DNA of 64,000 bases from Levilactobacillus namurensis DSM 19117 (GTDB lineage Bacteria; Bacillota; Bacilli; Lactobacillales; Lactobacillaceae), in contig NZ_AZDT01000010.1 in assembly GCF_001434785.1 (NCBI RefSeq), positions 108,030 to 172,029 on the forward strand. The letters run 5' to 3'. Numbering within the stretch: the first letter of the stretch is position 1; every line of letters starts with the position of its first letter. Made by a program: the position numbers and the translations under genes. Below, piece by piece: positions 18,332 through 26,901 of the stretch. The notes below the pieces were generated by a model that was given only the letters and a program-made list of their open reading frames with translations, did not search any database and was not told the DNA's origin.

Positions 18332-19378
18332 CTATCCTTTCTTGGTAAATTGCGTCAGGAAACGAACATCGTTCAAGTAGAAGTTCCGAATATCGTCGAC
18401 GCCATACTTCAACATGGCAAACCGGTCGGGACCGACCCCAAACGCGAATCCGCCGTAAACGTCCGGATCCACGCCCGCCATCTTCAAGACGTTCGGGTGG
18501 ACCATTCCGGCACCTAACACTTCGATCCAGCCCGTGTTCTTGCAGACCTTGCAGCCCTTACCACCACAGTTGAAACAAGTAATATCCGCTTCAACTGATG
18601 GTTCCGTGAACGGGAAGTAACTTGGCCGCAGCCGAACATCGAACTTATCTCCGAACAACTCATGCGCTAAGACCTGTAACGTTCCCTTGAGGTCCGCCAT
18701 GGTCACGTGCTTGTCGATCACTAGGCCTTCCACTTGGTGGAACTGGTGGGAGTGTGTGGGGTCGTCGGTGTCGCGCCGATAAACCACACCGGGAGAGATC
18801 ATCTTCAATGGGCCCTGACTAAAGTCGTGCTTTTCCAGCGTCCGGGCTTGCATCGGTGACGTCTGCGTCCGCATCAAGATTTCCTTCGTGATGTAGAACG
18901 TATCTTGCATGTCCCGAGCGGGGTGGTTCTTAGGCAAGTTCATCATTTCGAAGTTGTACTTATCTTCTTCGACTTCTGGCCCACTCAAGACTTGGTACCC
19001 CATCCCTAAGAAGAGGTCTTCAATCTGGTCAATAATTTGTTGGATCACATGAGGCTCACCCTTAGCGACCGGCGTTCCTGGTAAGGTCACATCGATGGTT
19101 TCCTTAGCCAACCGCGCGTTTAAAACAGCTGCTTCCAGGTCTTCGCGACGCTTAGCCAATGCAGCGGTCAGGTTATCCCGTACTTCGTTCGCAAACGCAC
19201 CGACCTTAGGCCGTTCTTCGGCTTCTAGATCCCGCATCCCCCGTAAAACTTCGGTAATGGGACCCTTCTTGCCCAACAGGTTGACCCGAATCTGGTTGAC
19301 ATCCTTCAAGTCTTGGGACTTTTGGATTTCGGCTAACCCTTTTTGTTGTAGTTCCGTTAATCGCTCTTTTAACGACAT
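18332..19378 (-). CDS. pheS: Phenylalanyl-tRNA synthetase alpha chain
   Basis: Catalytic subunit, forming Phe-AMP and charging tRNA-Phe. The 348-residue protein has an N-terminal coiled coil and the class II core. Motif 2 region reads [20 protein letters not shown], and motif 3 reads [17 protein letters not shown]. The insert [17 protein letters not shown] carries four Cys as in other Firmicutes. Start at ATG 19378; expression is controlled by the T-box leader upstream. Confidence 0.97.
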   Translation of the reverse strand: MSLKERLTELQQKGLAEIQKSQDLKDVNQIRVNLLGKKGPITEVLRGMRDLEAEERPKVGAFANEVRDNLTAALAKRREDLEAAVLNARLAKETIDVTLPGTPVAKGEPHVIQQIIDQIEDLFLGMGYQVLSGPEVEEDKYNFEMMNLPKNHPARDMQDTFYITKEILMRTQTSPMQARTLEKHDFSQGPLKMISPGVVYRRDTDDPTHSHQFHQVEGLVIDKHVTMADLKGTLQVLAHELFGDKFDVRLRPSYFPFTEPSVEADITCFNCGGKGCKVCKNTGWIEVLGAGMVHPNVLKMAGVDPDVYGGFAFGVGPDRFAMLKYGVDDIRNFYLNDVRFLTQFTKKG

Positions 19379-19419
19379 CCGTGTTTTCCTCCATTTCTAC
19401 TCAACCACCTAGTGATGCC

Positions 19420-19690
19420 CACAAAAAAAGCTCCGTTCCTCTTAAAAAGAGGGACGAAGCTTCGCGGTACCACCCTGATTCAGGGCACTAGTTCTCCTAA
19501 TGCCCCACACTCAGTCGTGATAACGGTCACTCACCGGAGCACCTTTCATCGTTTCCGAATCCCGGTGTCAACTCAAGAAGTGAATTCACCCGAATGGATT
19601 TGAAGCAGGGTTTCAGTCATGCCCCGCTCTTCCTGCCAAATCCTTCCGGCTACTAATTTCTATCATCGTCTTTAACTAAATCACTCTTAT
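19420..19690 (-). promoter_or_regulatory. T-box leader of pheST (Phe)
   Basis: The minus strand has the invariant antiterminator sequence CAGGGTGGTACCGCG (19463-19477). It is followed by a terminator whose arms are AAGCTTCGTCCCTCTT and AAGAGGAACGGAGCTT, with a T run (19423-19462). Further upstream lie the Stem I elements, including AGTAG near 19650. A candidate specifier is TTC (19582-19584), in GAATTCA, fitting Phe and followed by the expected purine. Uncharged tRNA-Phe would favour antitermination and pheST expression. Confidence 0.93.
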
Positions 19691-19691
19691 C

Positions 19692-19720
19692 AGCCTACCG
19701 AACTTTCCGGTAGCTGTCAA
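19692..19720 (-). promoter_or_regulatory. pheST promoter
   Basis: Minus-strand TTGACA (19715-19720) and TAGGCT (19692-19697) are 17 bases apart, directly before the T-box leader. The -35 box abuts the stop codon of the HxlR gene. Confidence 0.7.
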
Positions 19721-20095
19721 CTACTTCTCAGCAGCTTCGACCGGACAAGACCACTTGTCAGACCACGCATGAATCGCGGTCATCACATCGCGGAATTCCC
19801 GACCTTTAGTGGTCAGGTCATACTCGATCAACGACTTGTCAGGATACGTCCGGCGTACGATCACACCGTTTTGTTCCAGCTCCTTCAAGCGTTCCACCAG
19901 CACCCGATCACTGCACCGGGAGACCTTGTGCGCCAAGTCCCGGAACCGTTGCGGGCCATCTTCTAGCAAAACATCAATAATCAAGCCGTTCCACTTCTTA
20001 CCTAAAAAGGTAAACGTCTGTTCCAAACGAGGACAGAGCGTAAAATCAACTTCTTCTGATTTCGATGTTTCCTCTTTTGTAGGCATCATTTGCAT
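19721..20095 (-). CDS. HxlR-family transcriptional regulator
   Basis: A 124-residue winged-helix DNA-binding protein. The family core LGKKWNGLIIDVLLEDGPQR leads into the recognition helix region RCSDRVLVERLKELEQNGVI and the wing RRTYPDKSLIEYDLTTKG. One Cys near the start (FTLCPRLEQT) is at the position that senses electrophiles or oxidants in some HxlR members; that role is not shown here. Start ATG 20095 behind GGGAGG. It lies 35 bases downstream of the HD hydrolase gene in the same direction. Target genes are not evident. Confidence 0.9.
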   Translation of the reverse strand: MQMMPTKEETSKSEEVDFTLCPRLEQTFTFLGKKWNGLIIDVLLEDGPQRFRDLAHKVSRCSDRVLVERLKELEQNGVIVRRTYPDKSLIEYDLTTKGREFRDVMTAIHAWSDKWSCPVEAAEK

Positions 20096-20130
20096 ATCGT
20101 TTACCTCCCTTCATACATTCCTAGCCCACT

Positions 20131-20628
20131 CTAAGCGTTAGGCGTTAACTTATCAAGTAGCAGTTGCATATGCTTACGGGCCGGGCCCGTGAACTCGTGG
20201 ACGGCTTCGTAGTCATCAACTAACGAAACGATCATACTTTCGCGATACCGCGGCATGGCCAACGTGGCCCCCCACATATGCTTCAAAATAATATCCTTTT
20301 CCATCGGCGTCAAATCCGTCAACTTTTCGGCGTTCCGTAAAGCGACCCGCGGATGGATAAACGCGTGCGACCCTAAATCGAACTTGGTCGTCCGCCAGTC
20401 ATAATAAAACAAATCATGAAGCAACCCACCCCGCGCGGTGGCCCGTGCATTTAAATGCAACTTCTTTGCAATCAAGTAACTGTTATACGAAACCGAGATG
20501 GAATGGTCCAGTCGATTAGAGTGATGATGCTGGGTATAATTCGCCAGACGTTGCACCGGCTCCTGCGCCAACAAATCAGAAACGATCGCAAGGTATTCGG
20601 GATCATCACGCCAAGATAATTTGGTCAT
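20131..20628 (-). CDS. HD-domain hydrolase
   Basis: A 165-residue metal-dependent phosphohydrolase. Likely metal ligands are seen in HHHSNRLDHSISVSYNSY (early His), GGLLHDLFYYDW (the HD pair) and later His residues (HAFIHPRVAL, LKHMWG). Homologues are annotated as HD family phosphohydrolases; substrate unknown. The start is ATG 20628, with AAGGAAG upstream; a TTG six codons earlier overlaps that site. Possibly cotranscribed with the HxlR gene. Confidence 0.88.
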   Translation of the reverse strand: MTKLSWRDDPEYLAIVSDLLAQEPVQRLANYTQHHHSNRLDHSISVSYNSYLIAKKLHLNARATARGGLLHDLFYYDWRTTKFDLGSHAFIHPRVALRNAEKLTDLTPMEKDIILKHMWGATLAMPRYRESMIVSLVDDYEAVHEFTGPARKHMQLLLDKLTPNA

Positions 20629-20819
20629 AGAATGCTTCCTTTTCAATTAGAATTATGCTGTGATACTACCAATAGTTACCCTGTATTTTACTTACTTTTC
20701 CTCAAAATGCAATCATTATGGCCGATTTAGCCGTAAATTAGCACTTTTTTAACGAAAACTGCTAAACGGTCACCATTTTAAGTCGCCTAGTCTTGCAACC
20801 TGGCTCTCAATCGATGGCC

Positions 20820-21590
20820 TCAGCCAAACAACCGAAACATTACAATTCCCGCCGCTACCGCCACGTTTAGCGATTCCGCCCGGCCCTTAATGGGAATGTA
20901 CAGGTTACGCGTTGTGAGTTGCTGCAGGTCGGGAGCCATGCCGTTCCCTTCATTCCCCATGACAATCGCCCCCGTCGTGACTGGGTCAACGTTCCGGTAA
21001 TCTTGCGCCTGCGGGTCTAGGTTGGTCCCGTAGACCGGTAAATGCCGCGCCGTGAAGGCCTGAATCCACTGGTGCAGATCTGCTTCCACCACTTCAACGT
21101 GAAATTGACTCCCCTGCATCGCCCGCAGGACCTTCGGCAGGTACAGGCTCGCACTCCCTAGTCCCAAGACCACGCCCCGTAAGCCAGCAGCGTCGGCCGT
21201 CCGAACCATGGTTCCAATGTTCCCAGGATCTTGCACCTGATCTAAGAACAGCCAGCCTCCTTCAACCGTCTGGGGGTCTAAAACATCCTTAGCCGGTAGC
21301 GGGACCGTCGCAAAGATTCCCTGTGGCGTATTGGCATCCCCAATCGTCTTAGCGATACTCTCGGTCAGTTCAAAGCGATCAACGTTGGCCGGCAACTCAG
21401 CCGCATGGGCCGTTAACTGTTCCGCCGTTCCCATGATGGCCCGTAACGACTGGTGCGCCAAGATGGCCTCGTGGACCAGATGCCACCCTTCCAATAGGTA
21501 GGTTTGCGTTGCTTGACGTCCTTTTTTGGTGGTCAGTGCCCGCCACTGCTTGACCCGTTTATTTTGACTCGATGTGATTTTTTCTTGCAA
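20820..21590 (-). CDS. SpoU/TrmH-family RNA 2'-O-methyltransferase
   Basis: Methylates the 2'-hydroxyl of rRNA or tRNA with S-adenosylmethionine. The protein has an N-terminal substrate-binding domain (ITSSQNKRVKQWRALTTKKG) and a SPOUT knot with FLDQVQDPGNIGTMVRTADA, VMGNEGNGM and the final IKGRAESLNVAVAAG. This resembles Bacillus YsgA. I prefer TTG 21590 (read MQEKITSS) as start because GGGAG precedes it by 8 bases; ATG 21605 lacks a clear site. The gene diverges from the acylphosphatase gene, as in many lactobacilli. Confidence 0.92.
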   Translation of the reverse strand: MQEKITSSQNKRVKQWRALTTKKGRQATQTYLLEGWHLVHEAILAHQSLRAIMGTAEQLTAHAAELPANVDRFELTESIAKTIGDANTPQGIFATVPLPAKDVLDPQTVEGGWLFLDQVQDPGNIGTMVRTADAAGLRGVVLGLGSASLYLPKVLRAMQGSQFHVEVVEADLHQWIQAFTARHLPVYGTNLDPQAQDYRNVDPVTTGAIVMGNEGNGMAPDLQQLTTRNLYIPIKGRAESLNVAVAAGIVMFRLFG

Positions 21591-21704
21591 GAGTAACGCT
21601 CCCATTCACTGGTTTTATTCTTAATTTTACCATATATTCGTGTCCGCCGGGAATTGATGCGGTATCATGTCATAAAGGGATATCTTAAAAGGAGGGAAAT
21701 CACC

Positions 21705-21974
21705 TTGTTAACTCGTCGCTTTCTGGTGAGTGGTCGCGTTCAGGGCGTCGGCTTTCGCTGGGCCACCGTCCAGTTAGCCCGTGATCTACACGTGACGGGA
21801 ACCGTTCAGAACCTGGAGACCGGCCAAGTCGCAATCGTAGCCAGCGGTTCAGCCGAGGTCCTGGACTTGTTCGCTCACCGACTCTACCACGTCAATGCTT
21901 GGGCTCGGGTCACGGACTTGGTTCAGACGGAACTTCCGGCCCAACACTTTGCCGACTTTCAAATAATCATTTGA
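21705..21974 (+). CDS. acyP: Acylphosphatase
   Basis: Hydrolyses acyl phosphates. The 89-residue protein has the family signature GRVQGVGFRWA with the phosphate-binding Arg, and the second-site Asn in VTGTVQNLETG. The start is TTG 21705 behind AAAGGAGG, the strongest site in the neighbourhood; an ATG 17 codons upstream is unsupported. It precedes the yidC-like gene by about 100 bases on the same strand, a linkage seen in many Firmicutes. Confidence 0.93.
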   Translation: MLTRRFLVSGRVQGVGFRWATVQLARDLHVTGTVQNLETGQVAIVASGSAEVLDLFAHRLYHVNAWARVTDLVQTELPAQHFADFQIII

Positions 21975-22079
21975 AAAAGCCACCTAAATCAAGTAAGATA
22001 TTGAATGTTCACGGCGATTTCGCCGCATGGGAACGGCAACGTTTCTATTGTTAAATTTATAAAGGGGTTTCTGAAATCA

Positions 22080-22991
22080 ATGAAATTTTCCAAGAGATTT
22101 TCGGCCACTGCCGCCCTCGCGAGCTTAGCCTTACTGCTGAGCGGGTGTGTGCAGACCAAGAACGGGAAACCGTATGGCTTCGTCTATGATTACCTCGCCG
22201 TTCCCGGACAACACGTCATGGATTGGTTAGCCAACATCTTCGGGAACAGCTACGGCTGGGCCATCATCATCTTAACGGTGATCGTCCGGATGGTCCTGCT
22301 TCCCGTCATGGTCAAGCAGATGCGGGGCGCCACGGTCCAACAAGAAAAGATGTCCATGGTTCGGCCTCAGATGCAGGAGATTCAAAAACGGCAGAAGGCT
22401 GCGAAGACTAAGGAAGAGCAAGCCGCTATCAGTCAAGAAATGATGGCCCTCTACCGGAACAACGGCATCAGTATGACCGGGGGAATCGGCTGTTTGCCAT
22501 TATTGATTCAAATGCCGATTTTTGCCGCGTTATACGCCGCTATCCGGTACTCACCTGAGCTTTCCAAAGCCGTCTTCATGAACATCCCCTTAGGGAAAGC
22601 TAGTTGGCTGTTAGCCCTGCTCTCCTTCTTGTCCTACTTGCTTCAAGGGTACTTATCCATGCTGGGGATGCCGGAAGATCAGAAGAAGCAGATGCGCTAC
22701 ACCATGCTGATGAGCCCCGTTATGATTCTCTTCTTCACGATGAGTTCACCTGCCGGACTTGGCCTGTACTTCTTCGTGGGTGGGTTGTTCGCCTGCTTGC
22801 AAACGTTGATCATCAACTTCTATCGGCCTCGAATTCGGCGGCAGATCAAAGAAGAAATGGAAAAAATGCCTAAACCTGCGCCGGTTGCACCCGTCAAACC
22901 CGTTGCACCTAAACAGGTCAAAGCGCAACAAAAACAGATTCATCATCACAACCGCAACCGGAATGCTGGTAAACAACAGCACCGGCGGTAA
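22080..22991 (+). CDS. yidC: Membrane protein insertase YidC/OxaA (lipoprotein type)
   Basis: Inserts and folds membrane proteins with or without Sec. The 303-residue protein starts at ATG 22080 behind AAAGGGG and has a lipoprotein signal peptide ending LLLSGC (Cys about residue 23). The conserved OxaA core follows with five helices; the hydrophilic groove Arg is probably that of IIILTVIVRMVLLPVMVKQM. The C-terminal tail is rich in Lys, Gln and His and may bind ribosomes. Whether this is the SpoIIIJ- or YqjG-like paralogue cannot be told from this window. Confidence 0.95.
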   Translation: MKFSKRFSATAALASLALLLSGCVQTKNGKPYGFVYDYLAVPGQHVMDWLANIFGNSYGWAIIILTVIVRMVLLPVMVKQMRGATVQQEKMSMVRPQMQEIQKRQKAAKTKEEQAAISQEMMALYRNNGISMTGGIGCLPLLIQMPIFAALYAAIRYSPELSKAVFMNIPLGKASWLLALLSFLSYLLQGYLSMLGMPEDQKKQMRYTMLMSPVMILFFTMSSPAGLGLYFFVGGLFACLQTLIINFYRPRIRRQIKEEMEKMPKPAPVAPVKPVAPKQVKAQQKQIHHHNRNRNAGKQQHRR

Positions 22992-23006
22992 TTGCTAAAA
23001 CCATCT

Positions 23007-23045
23007 AAAAGGCGCTCACCAATTCAACTTGGTGAGCGCCTTTTA
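23007..23045. terminator. Bidirectional terminator
   Basis: AAAAGGCGCTCACCAA and TTGGTGAGCGCCTTTT pair perfectly around a six-base loop, between converging yidC and the histidine kinase gene. Confidence 0.92.
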
Positions 23046-23075
23046 TTCGGGCCTAATGCATCATAGACCTGTGTC

Positions 23076-24713
23076 TTAATGGTCGTCCGGTGTCTCCGAC
23101 TTAGTAGCCGGATCTTCACCGGAGTCGTCCTCTAATAGCTGAGACTTCAGCAAGCCAGAAATGTCCGTATTCGCTGCTTGGGCCTGCTGTTTCTTTTTTA
23201 TCAAACGGTCTGCCGCTTCCTTAGACAGGATTGGCAACGAGATTCGAAAGACGGACCCGTGTCCGACGGCACTCTCAATGGTAATGGACCCGTGATACCC
23301 CTCAATCAACCGTTTGGCAATTGCGAGACCCAGTCCATTGCCCCCTTTAGTCCGCGAACGTGCTTTGTCGACCCGATAGAACCGGTTAAAGACCCGGTCG
23401 CGATTGGCCTGCGAGATGCCTTCCCCGAAGTCCTGGACCGCAATCTCCACGTTCCGTGAATCTTGCTCGTAGGTCAGGTGGACCTCCTTGCGCGTGGTCG
23501 AGTACTTCACGGCGTTATCTAGCAGGATAATCAAGATCTGTTCCAAGTGGTTCCGGTAGATCTGGGCTTGAATCGACTGATGAACGTCATCGTCCAGAAT
23601 AAAGACATAGTCGGGATGGATCATCTTAAAGTTGTCGTAGACCTGCGTGACCACTTCACTCACATCGGTCACGTCATTGGTAAACGTCACTTCAATCTGC
23701 TCCGCCCGTTGCAGATCCAACATCTCTTGAACCAAGCTCTTCATTCGCTTGGTCTCTTGTAAGGAAGCCTTAATGGACTCATCAAGGACCTCGGGATCAT
23801 CTTTCCCCCACCGGTCCAGCATCTCCATGTGGCCCTGAATAATGGCCACCGGCGTCCGCAACTCATGAGAGACATCTTCCACGAATTGTTGCTGTTGGTC
23901 GATGTACCGCTGCGTGGTATCGATCATATCGTTCAGCAGCGCTGTCAAATCACCCAGTTCATCGTTACGCTTAGACACTGGCACTCGTTCATCCGTTTGG
24001 GGATCATCCCGCACGGCGTGAATCGTATCCCGAATGGCATCCATAGGCCGTAGTAAGAACGACGCCAAGATGTAGCTGAGAATTGCCGCCGCCAATGCGG
24101 CCATCAAGCCCAAGACAATGACGACCTGTAGCAGCCGCGTCTGGGTCTCGTGATAATCCTGGAGGTTATCGTCGACCTGCACGTACCCAATAATCTGGTC
24201 ATTTTGTTTCGAGCGAATCGGTGTCCGACCAATCAACCCGGATCCCTGCTTGGTCTGCTGGGTCCGAATCTGTTGTTTATTCACCGGCTTAAACGTCGCG
24301 ACGTTCGCACCCCGACTAGTGAAGAGCAAGGCTCCGGCCGGGTCATACACCGCAACGGTCTGGCTATCCCGAGCTAAGCTGGTCACGATAGCACTATTGT
24401 ACGGCGTGGTTTTCTTCCCCAAAATCGCCGCTACTCGGGGGCGCAATAGGTTATCGACCGTTTGGCCCGTCAGTTCTTGTTTCTGAGTATTCAGCTTTTC
24501 CACCACAACATTCATGGTGTCACCGACATGGGTCCGCTCCTGCTGGAGTAAGACGGTCATGAAACTGTTAAAGATCAGAAGCGCAATCACGGTAAAAATA
24601 ATCAAAACTGCGCCAGCCGTTGATAAAGCCCACTTCCACTTTAACGAAAAGCGGAACGGCTTTTTCTTAGCCTCAACGGGTTCTTCCGCGAGACTAGATT
24701 CGGGAGTTCTCAC
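23076..24713 (-). CDS. Two-component sensor histidine kinase (ArlS/YkoH-like)
   Basis: A 545-residue membrane kinase. TM1 is at about residues 27-50, an extracytoplasmic sensor domain at 51-190, TM2 at about 192-215, HAMP at about 215-270, and HisKA with the phospho-accepting His in SHELRTPVAIIQGHMEM (near 288). HATPase boxes are LLDNAVKYS, VQDFGEGI and GGNGLGLAIAK. The architecture resembles ArlS. Start GTG 24713 overlaps the stop of the response regulator gene by four bases, so the two are translationally coupled. The signal is unknown. Confidence 0.93.
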   Translation of the reverse strand: MRTPESSLAEEPVEAKKKPFRFSLKWKWALSTAGAVLIIFTVIALLIFNSFMTVLLQQERTHVGDTMNVVVEKLNTQKQELTGQTVDNLLRPRVAAILGKKTTPYNSAIVTSLARDSQTVAVYDPAGALLFTSRGANVATFKPVNKQQIRTQQTKQGSGLIGRTPIRSKQNDQIIGYVQVDDNLQDYHETQTRLLQVVIVLGLMAALAAAILSYILASFLLRPMDAIRDTIHAVRDDPQTDERVPVSKRNDELGDLTALLNDMIDTTQRYIDQQQQFVEDVSHELRTPVAIIQGHMEMLDRWGKDDPEVLDESIKASLQETKRMKSLVQEMLDLQRAEQIEVTFTNDVTDVSEVVTQVYDNFKMIHPDYVFILDDDVHQSIQAQIYRNHLEQILIILLDNAVKYSTTRKEVHLTYEQDSRNVEIAVQDFGEGISQANRDRVFNRFYRVDKARSRTKGGNGLGLAIAKRLIEGYHGSITIESAVGHGSVFRISLPILSKEAADRLIKKKQQAQAANTDISGLLKSQLLEDDSGEDPATKSETPDDH

Positions 24714-25396
24714 GACCGCATCACGTACCCCGTGCCCCGGACAGTCTGAATGTAGCTCTTCTGACCAGGCACATCAATTTTGTTCCGTAAGTACCGGACG
24801 TACACATCGACCACGTTGGTCTCAACTTCGGATTCGTACCCCCAGACCTTGGTCAGTAACACGTCTCTGGCCAGGACTACGTTCACGTTCTCCATCAACG
24901 CCAAGAGCAGTTCGTACTCCCGCTTAGTGAGGTTGATGACCTCGTCGCCACGCCGCACGATTCGGTTTTCCTTCTCAATCGTCAGATCTTTGAACTTCAC
25001 CGTGGTTTGCTTGGTGTTCTTCTGTTCACCTTCCAAATGAATCCGGCGTAACAGGGCCCGCACCCGGGCCAACAATTCTTCAATGGCAAACGGCTTAACA
25101 ATGTAATCGTCGGCACCATGATCCAACCCGGAGACACGGTCGATCACCGAGTCACGAGCCGTCATCATAATGATTGGCGTACTCTTCACTTCCCGCACCC
25201 GCCGGGCAACTTCAATCCCGTTTAATTCAGGCAACATCAAATCTAGTAAAATCACATCGAAGTCCTGTGATAACGCGGCATCAAGCCCCGTCCGGCCATT
25301 AAACTGAACGTTCGTTTCGTATCCTTCGTGCTTCAGTTCCAGTTCAACAAAGCGCGCCAGGTTTTTTTCGTCTTCAATAATTAAAATTCGACTCAT
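24710..25396 (-). CDS. OmpR/PhoB-family response regulator (ArlR-like)
   Basis: A 228-residue regulator. The receiver domain has the acidic pocket EDE near residue 8-10, the phospho-accepting Asp in DVILLDLMLP (about 52) and Lys in YIVKPFAIEE. The winged-helix effector domain ends VWGYESEVETNVVDVYVRYL and YIQTVRGTGYVM. It forms an operon with the downstream kinase. Its operator is not recognisable here. Confidence 0.95.
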   Translation of the reverse strand: MSRILIIEDEKNLARFVELELKHEGYETNVQFNGRTGLDAALSQDFDVILLDLMLPELNGIEVARRVREVKSTPIIMMTARDSVIDRVSGLDHGADDYIVKPFAIEELLARVRALLRRIHLEGEQKNTKQTTVKFKDLTIEKENRIVRRGDEVINLTKREYELLLALMENVNVVLARDVLLTKVWGYESEVETNVVDVYVRYLRNKIDVPGQKSYIQTVRGTGYVMRS

Positions 25397-25733
25397 TACT
25401 CTTTAACTCCTCTAGGGCGATTTAGCTGTGCTCAGCATACACCAGTCGTGGTGTTTCAAGAGCAACCGTGGTTCATTCCAATATTTAATTTTATCATATT
25501 TACTCCCAATTGTGCGCCTTTTCCCTTCGTCGTAACAGGGATTAATTGGCAGAAGCGTTAAAAGTGCGCTAAGGCCTGTAAACAACCGGTTGCATTCTTT
25601 TGGCTTGTGCTTAATGAAAAATTAATTCGTGGTTACTTTCACATTAGAAAGGCAGTTGAATAACCATTCTAAAGCCATATTATCCCCAATCAGTTTCGAC
25701 AAAAGTTTTTTAAATTTTATTTTTGTGTATGAT
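25397..25733. other. Intergenic region upstream of the response regulator and adhP
   Basis: A 337-base divergent region that becomes A/T-rich toward adhP. It must hold the promoter for the two-component operon, but I cannot single out convincing boxes. A short antisense open frame at 25622-25804 has no good ribosome binding site and poor codon character. Confidence 0.5.
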
Positions 25734-25766
25734 TTCACTTGCACTTGTGAATTTTTTAAGTATACT
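25734..25766 (+). promoter_or_regulatory. adhP promoter with dyad over the -35 box
   Basis: TTGCAC (25739-25744) and TATACT (25761-25766) are 16 bases apart. The -35 box sits inside TTCACTTGCACTTGTGAA, whose outer five bases at each end are inverted repeats, a possible operator. Confidence 0.6.
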
Positions 25767-25802
25767 AAGCGGTGTAGATAAAAAAGAAAAGGGGTTCTTT
25801 TC

Positions 25803-26819
25803 ATGAAAGCTGCTGTTATTCGCGATTCTGTAGATGGTTATGTTGATATCAAGGACGTCACGCTCCGTCCCATCACTCACGGTGAAGCCTTAGTTAAGAT
25901 GGAATATTGTGGGCTATGCCACACCGACTTACACGTCGCTGCCGGTGACTTTGGTAAGCAACCAGGTCGGATCATTGGCCATGAAGGTGTCGGTAAAGTG
26001 ATTCAAGTTGCTGACGATGTTAAAAACTTAAAGATCGGTGACCGGGTCTCCATTGCTTGGTTCTACAAGGGCTGTGGCCACTGTGAATACTGCTTGACCG
26101 GTCGGGAAACACTTTGCCGGAATGTTCTGAACTCCGGGTTCACCGTCGATGGTGCCATGGCTGAAGAATGCATCGTGGATGCCAACTATGCTGTTAAGGT
26201 CCCTGAAGGTTTGGACCCTGTCGAAGCCACTTCCTTAACTTGTGCTGGTGTGACGATGTACAAGGCCTTGAAGGTCGGCGAGACCAAGCCTGGCCAATGG
26301 GTCGAAGTTGTCGGTGCCGGTGGTTTAGGTAACTTGGCCATCCAATACGCCCACAACGTCTTCGGTGCACACGTTGTTGCCGTTGATGGGAACCCAGACA
26401 AGCTGGAAGCTGCTAAGGAAAACGGTGCGGAAGTGCTGATCAACCGGCACGACGGTGACGTTGCTGAACAGATTCAAAAGAAGGTCGGCGGGGTCAACAC
26501 CGCCCAAGTAACTGCCGTTAACGCGGACGCCTTTACGCAATCCGTTAACGCCCTGCGTCCTGATGGGAAGCTCGTTGCCGTGGCCTTACCACAGGGTGAC
26601 ATGAAGCTGAACATCGCCAAGACGGTTCTGGACGGTATCTCCGTTCGTGGTTCCTTAGTTGGGACCCGTCAAGACTTAGCCGAAACCTTCCAATTCGGTG
26701 CTGAAGGCAAGGTTCACCCAATCGTTAAGACCCGTCGTTTGGACGAAGTTAACGATATCATTGACGAAATGAAGAACAACCAAATCGTTGGTCGGATGGT
26801 CGTCGACTTTACCAAGTAA
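25803..26819 (+). CDS. adhP: Zinc-dependent alcohol dehydrogenase
   Basis: Interconverts ethanol and acetaldehyde with NAD(H). The 338-residue medium-chain dehydrogenase has catalytic zinc ligands in [11 protein letters not shown] and GHEGVG, the structural zinc four-Cys loop [15 protein letters not shown], and the Rossmann motif [16 protein letters not shown] 25803 follows AAAAGGGG. Codon use appears strongly biased (many GGT, GTT and AAG), suggesting high expression. Monocistronic; transcription ends at a strong terminator. Confidence 0.95.
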   Translation: MKAAVIRDSVDGYVDIKDVTLRPITHGEALVKMEYCGLCHTDLHVAAGDFGKQPGRIIGHEGVGKVIQVADDVKNLKIGDRVSIAWFYKGCGHCEYCLTGRETLCRNVLNSGFTVDGAMAEECIVDANYAVKVPEGLDPVEATSLTCAGVTMYKALKVGETKPGQWVEVVGAGGLGNLAIQYAHNVFGAHVVAVDGNPDKLEAAKENGAEVLINRHDGDVAEQIQKKVGGVNTAQVTAVNADAFTQSVNALRPDGKLVAVALPQGDMKLNIAKTVLDGISVRGSLVGTRQDLAETFQFGAEGKVHPIVKTRRLDEVNDIIDEMKNNQIVGRMVVDFTK

Positions 26820-26838
26820 ACTTAAACGATAACGCACT

Positions 26839-26880
26839 AAACGGCAGTGGCCGTCCCCTCAGGACGTCACTGCCGTTTTG
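26839..26880. terminator. Bidirectional terminator
   Basis: AAACGGCAGTG and CACTGCCGTTTT flank an imperfect inner stem, between converging adhP and the ABC transporter gene. Confidence 0.88.
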
Positions 26881-26901
26881 ACGTATTCTAGTCTAAAACC
26901 G

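Noticed and set aside
23076..25396. Two-component system as a bacteriocin or quorum-sensing pair
   Set aside because: The kinase has two helices and a HAMP domain, not the multi-helix HPK10 type, and no peptide pheromone gene is adjacent.
25734..25751. Rex operator upstream of adhP
   Set aside because: Rex sites read TTGTGAA...TTCACAA; the arms here are in the reverse order with the wrong spacing.
25622..25804. Short minus-strand frame before adhP
   Set aside because: Covers the adhP promoter and start codon, has no ribosome binding site and has an untypical Lys/Leu composition.
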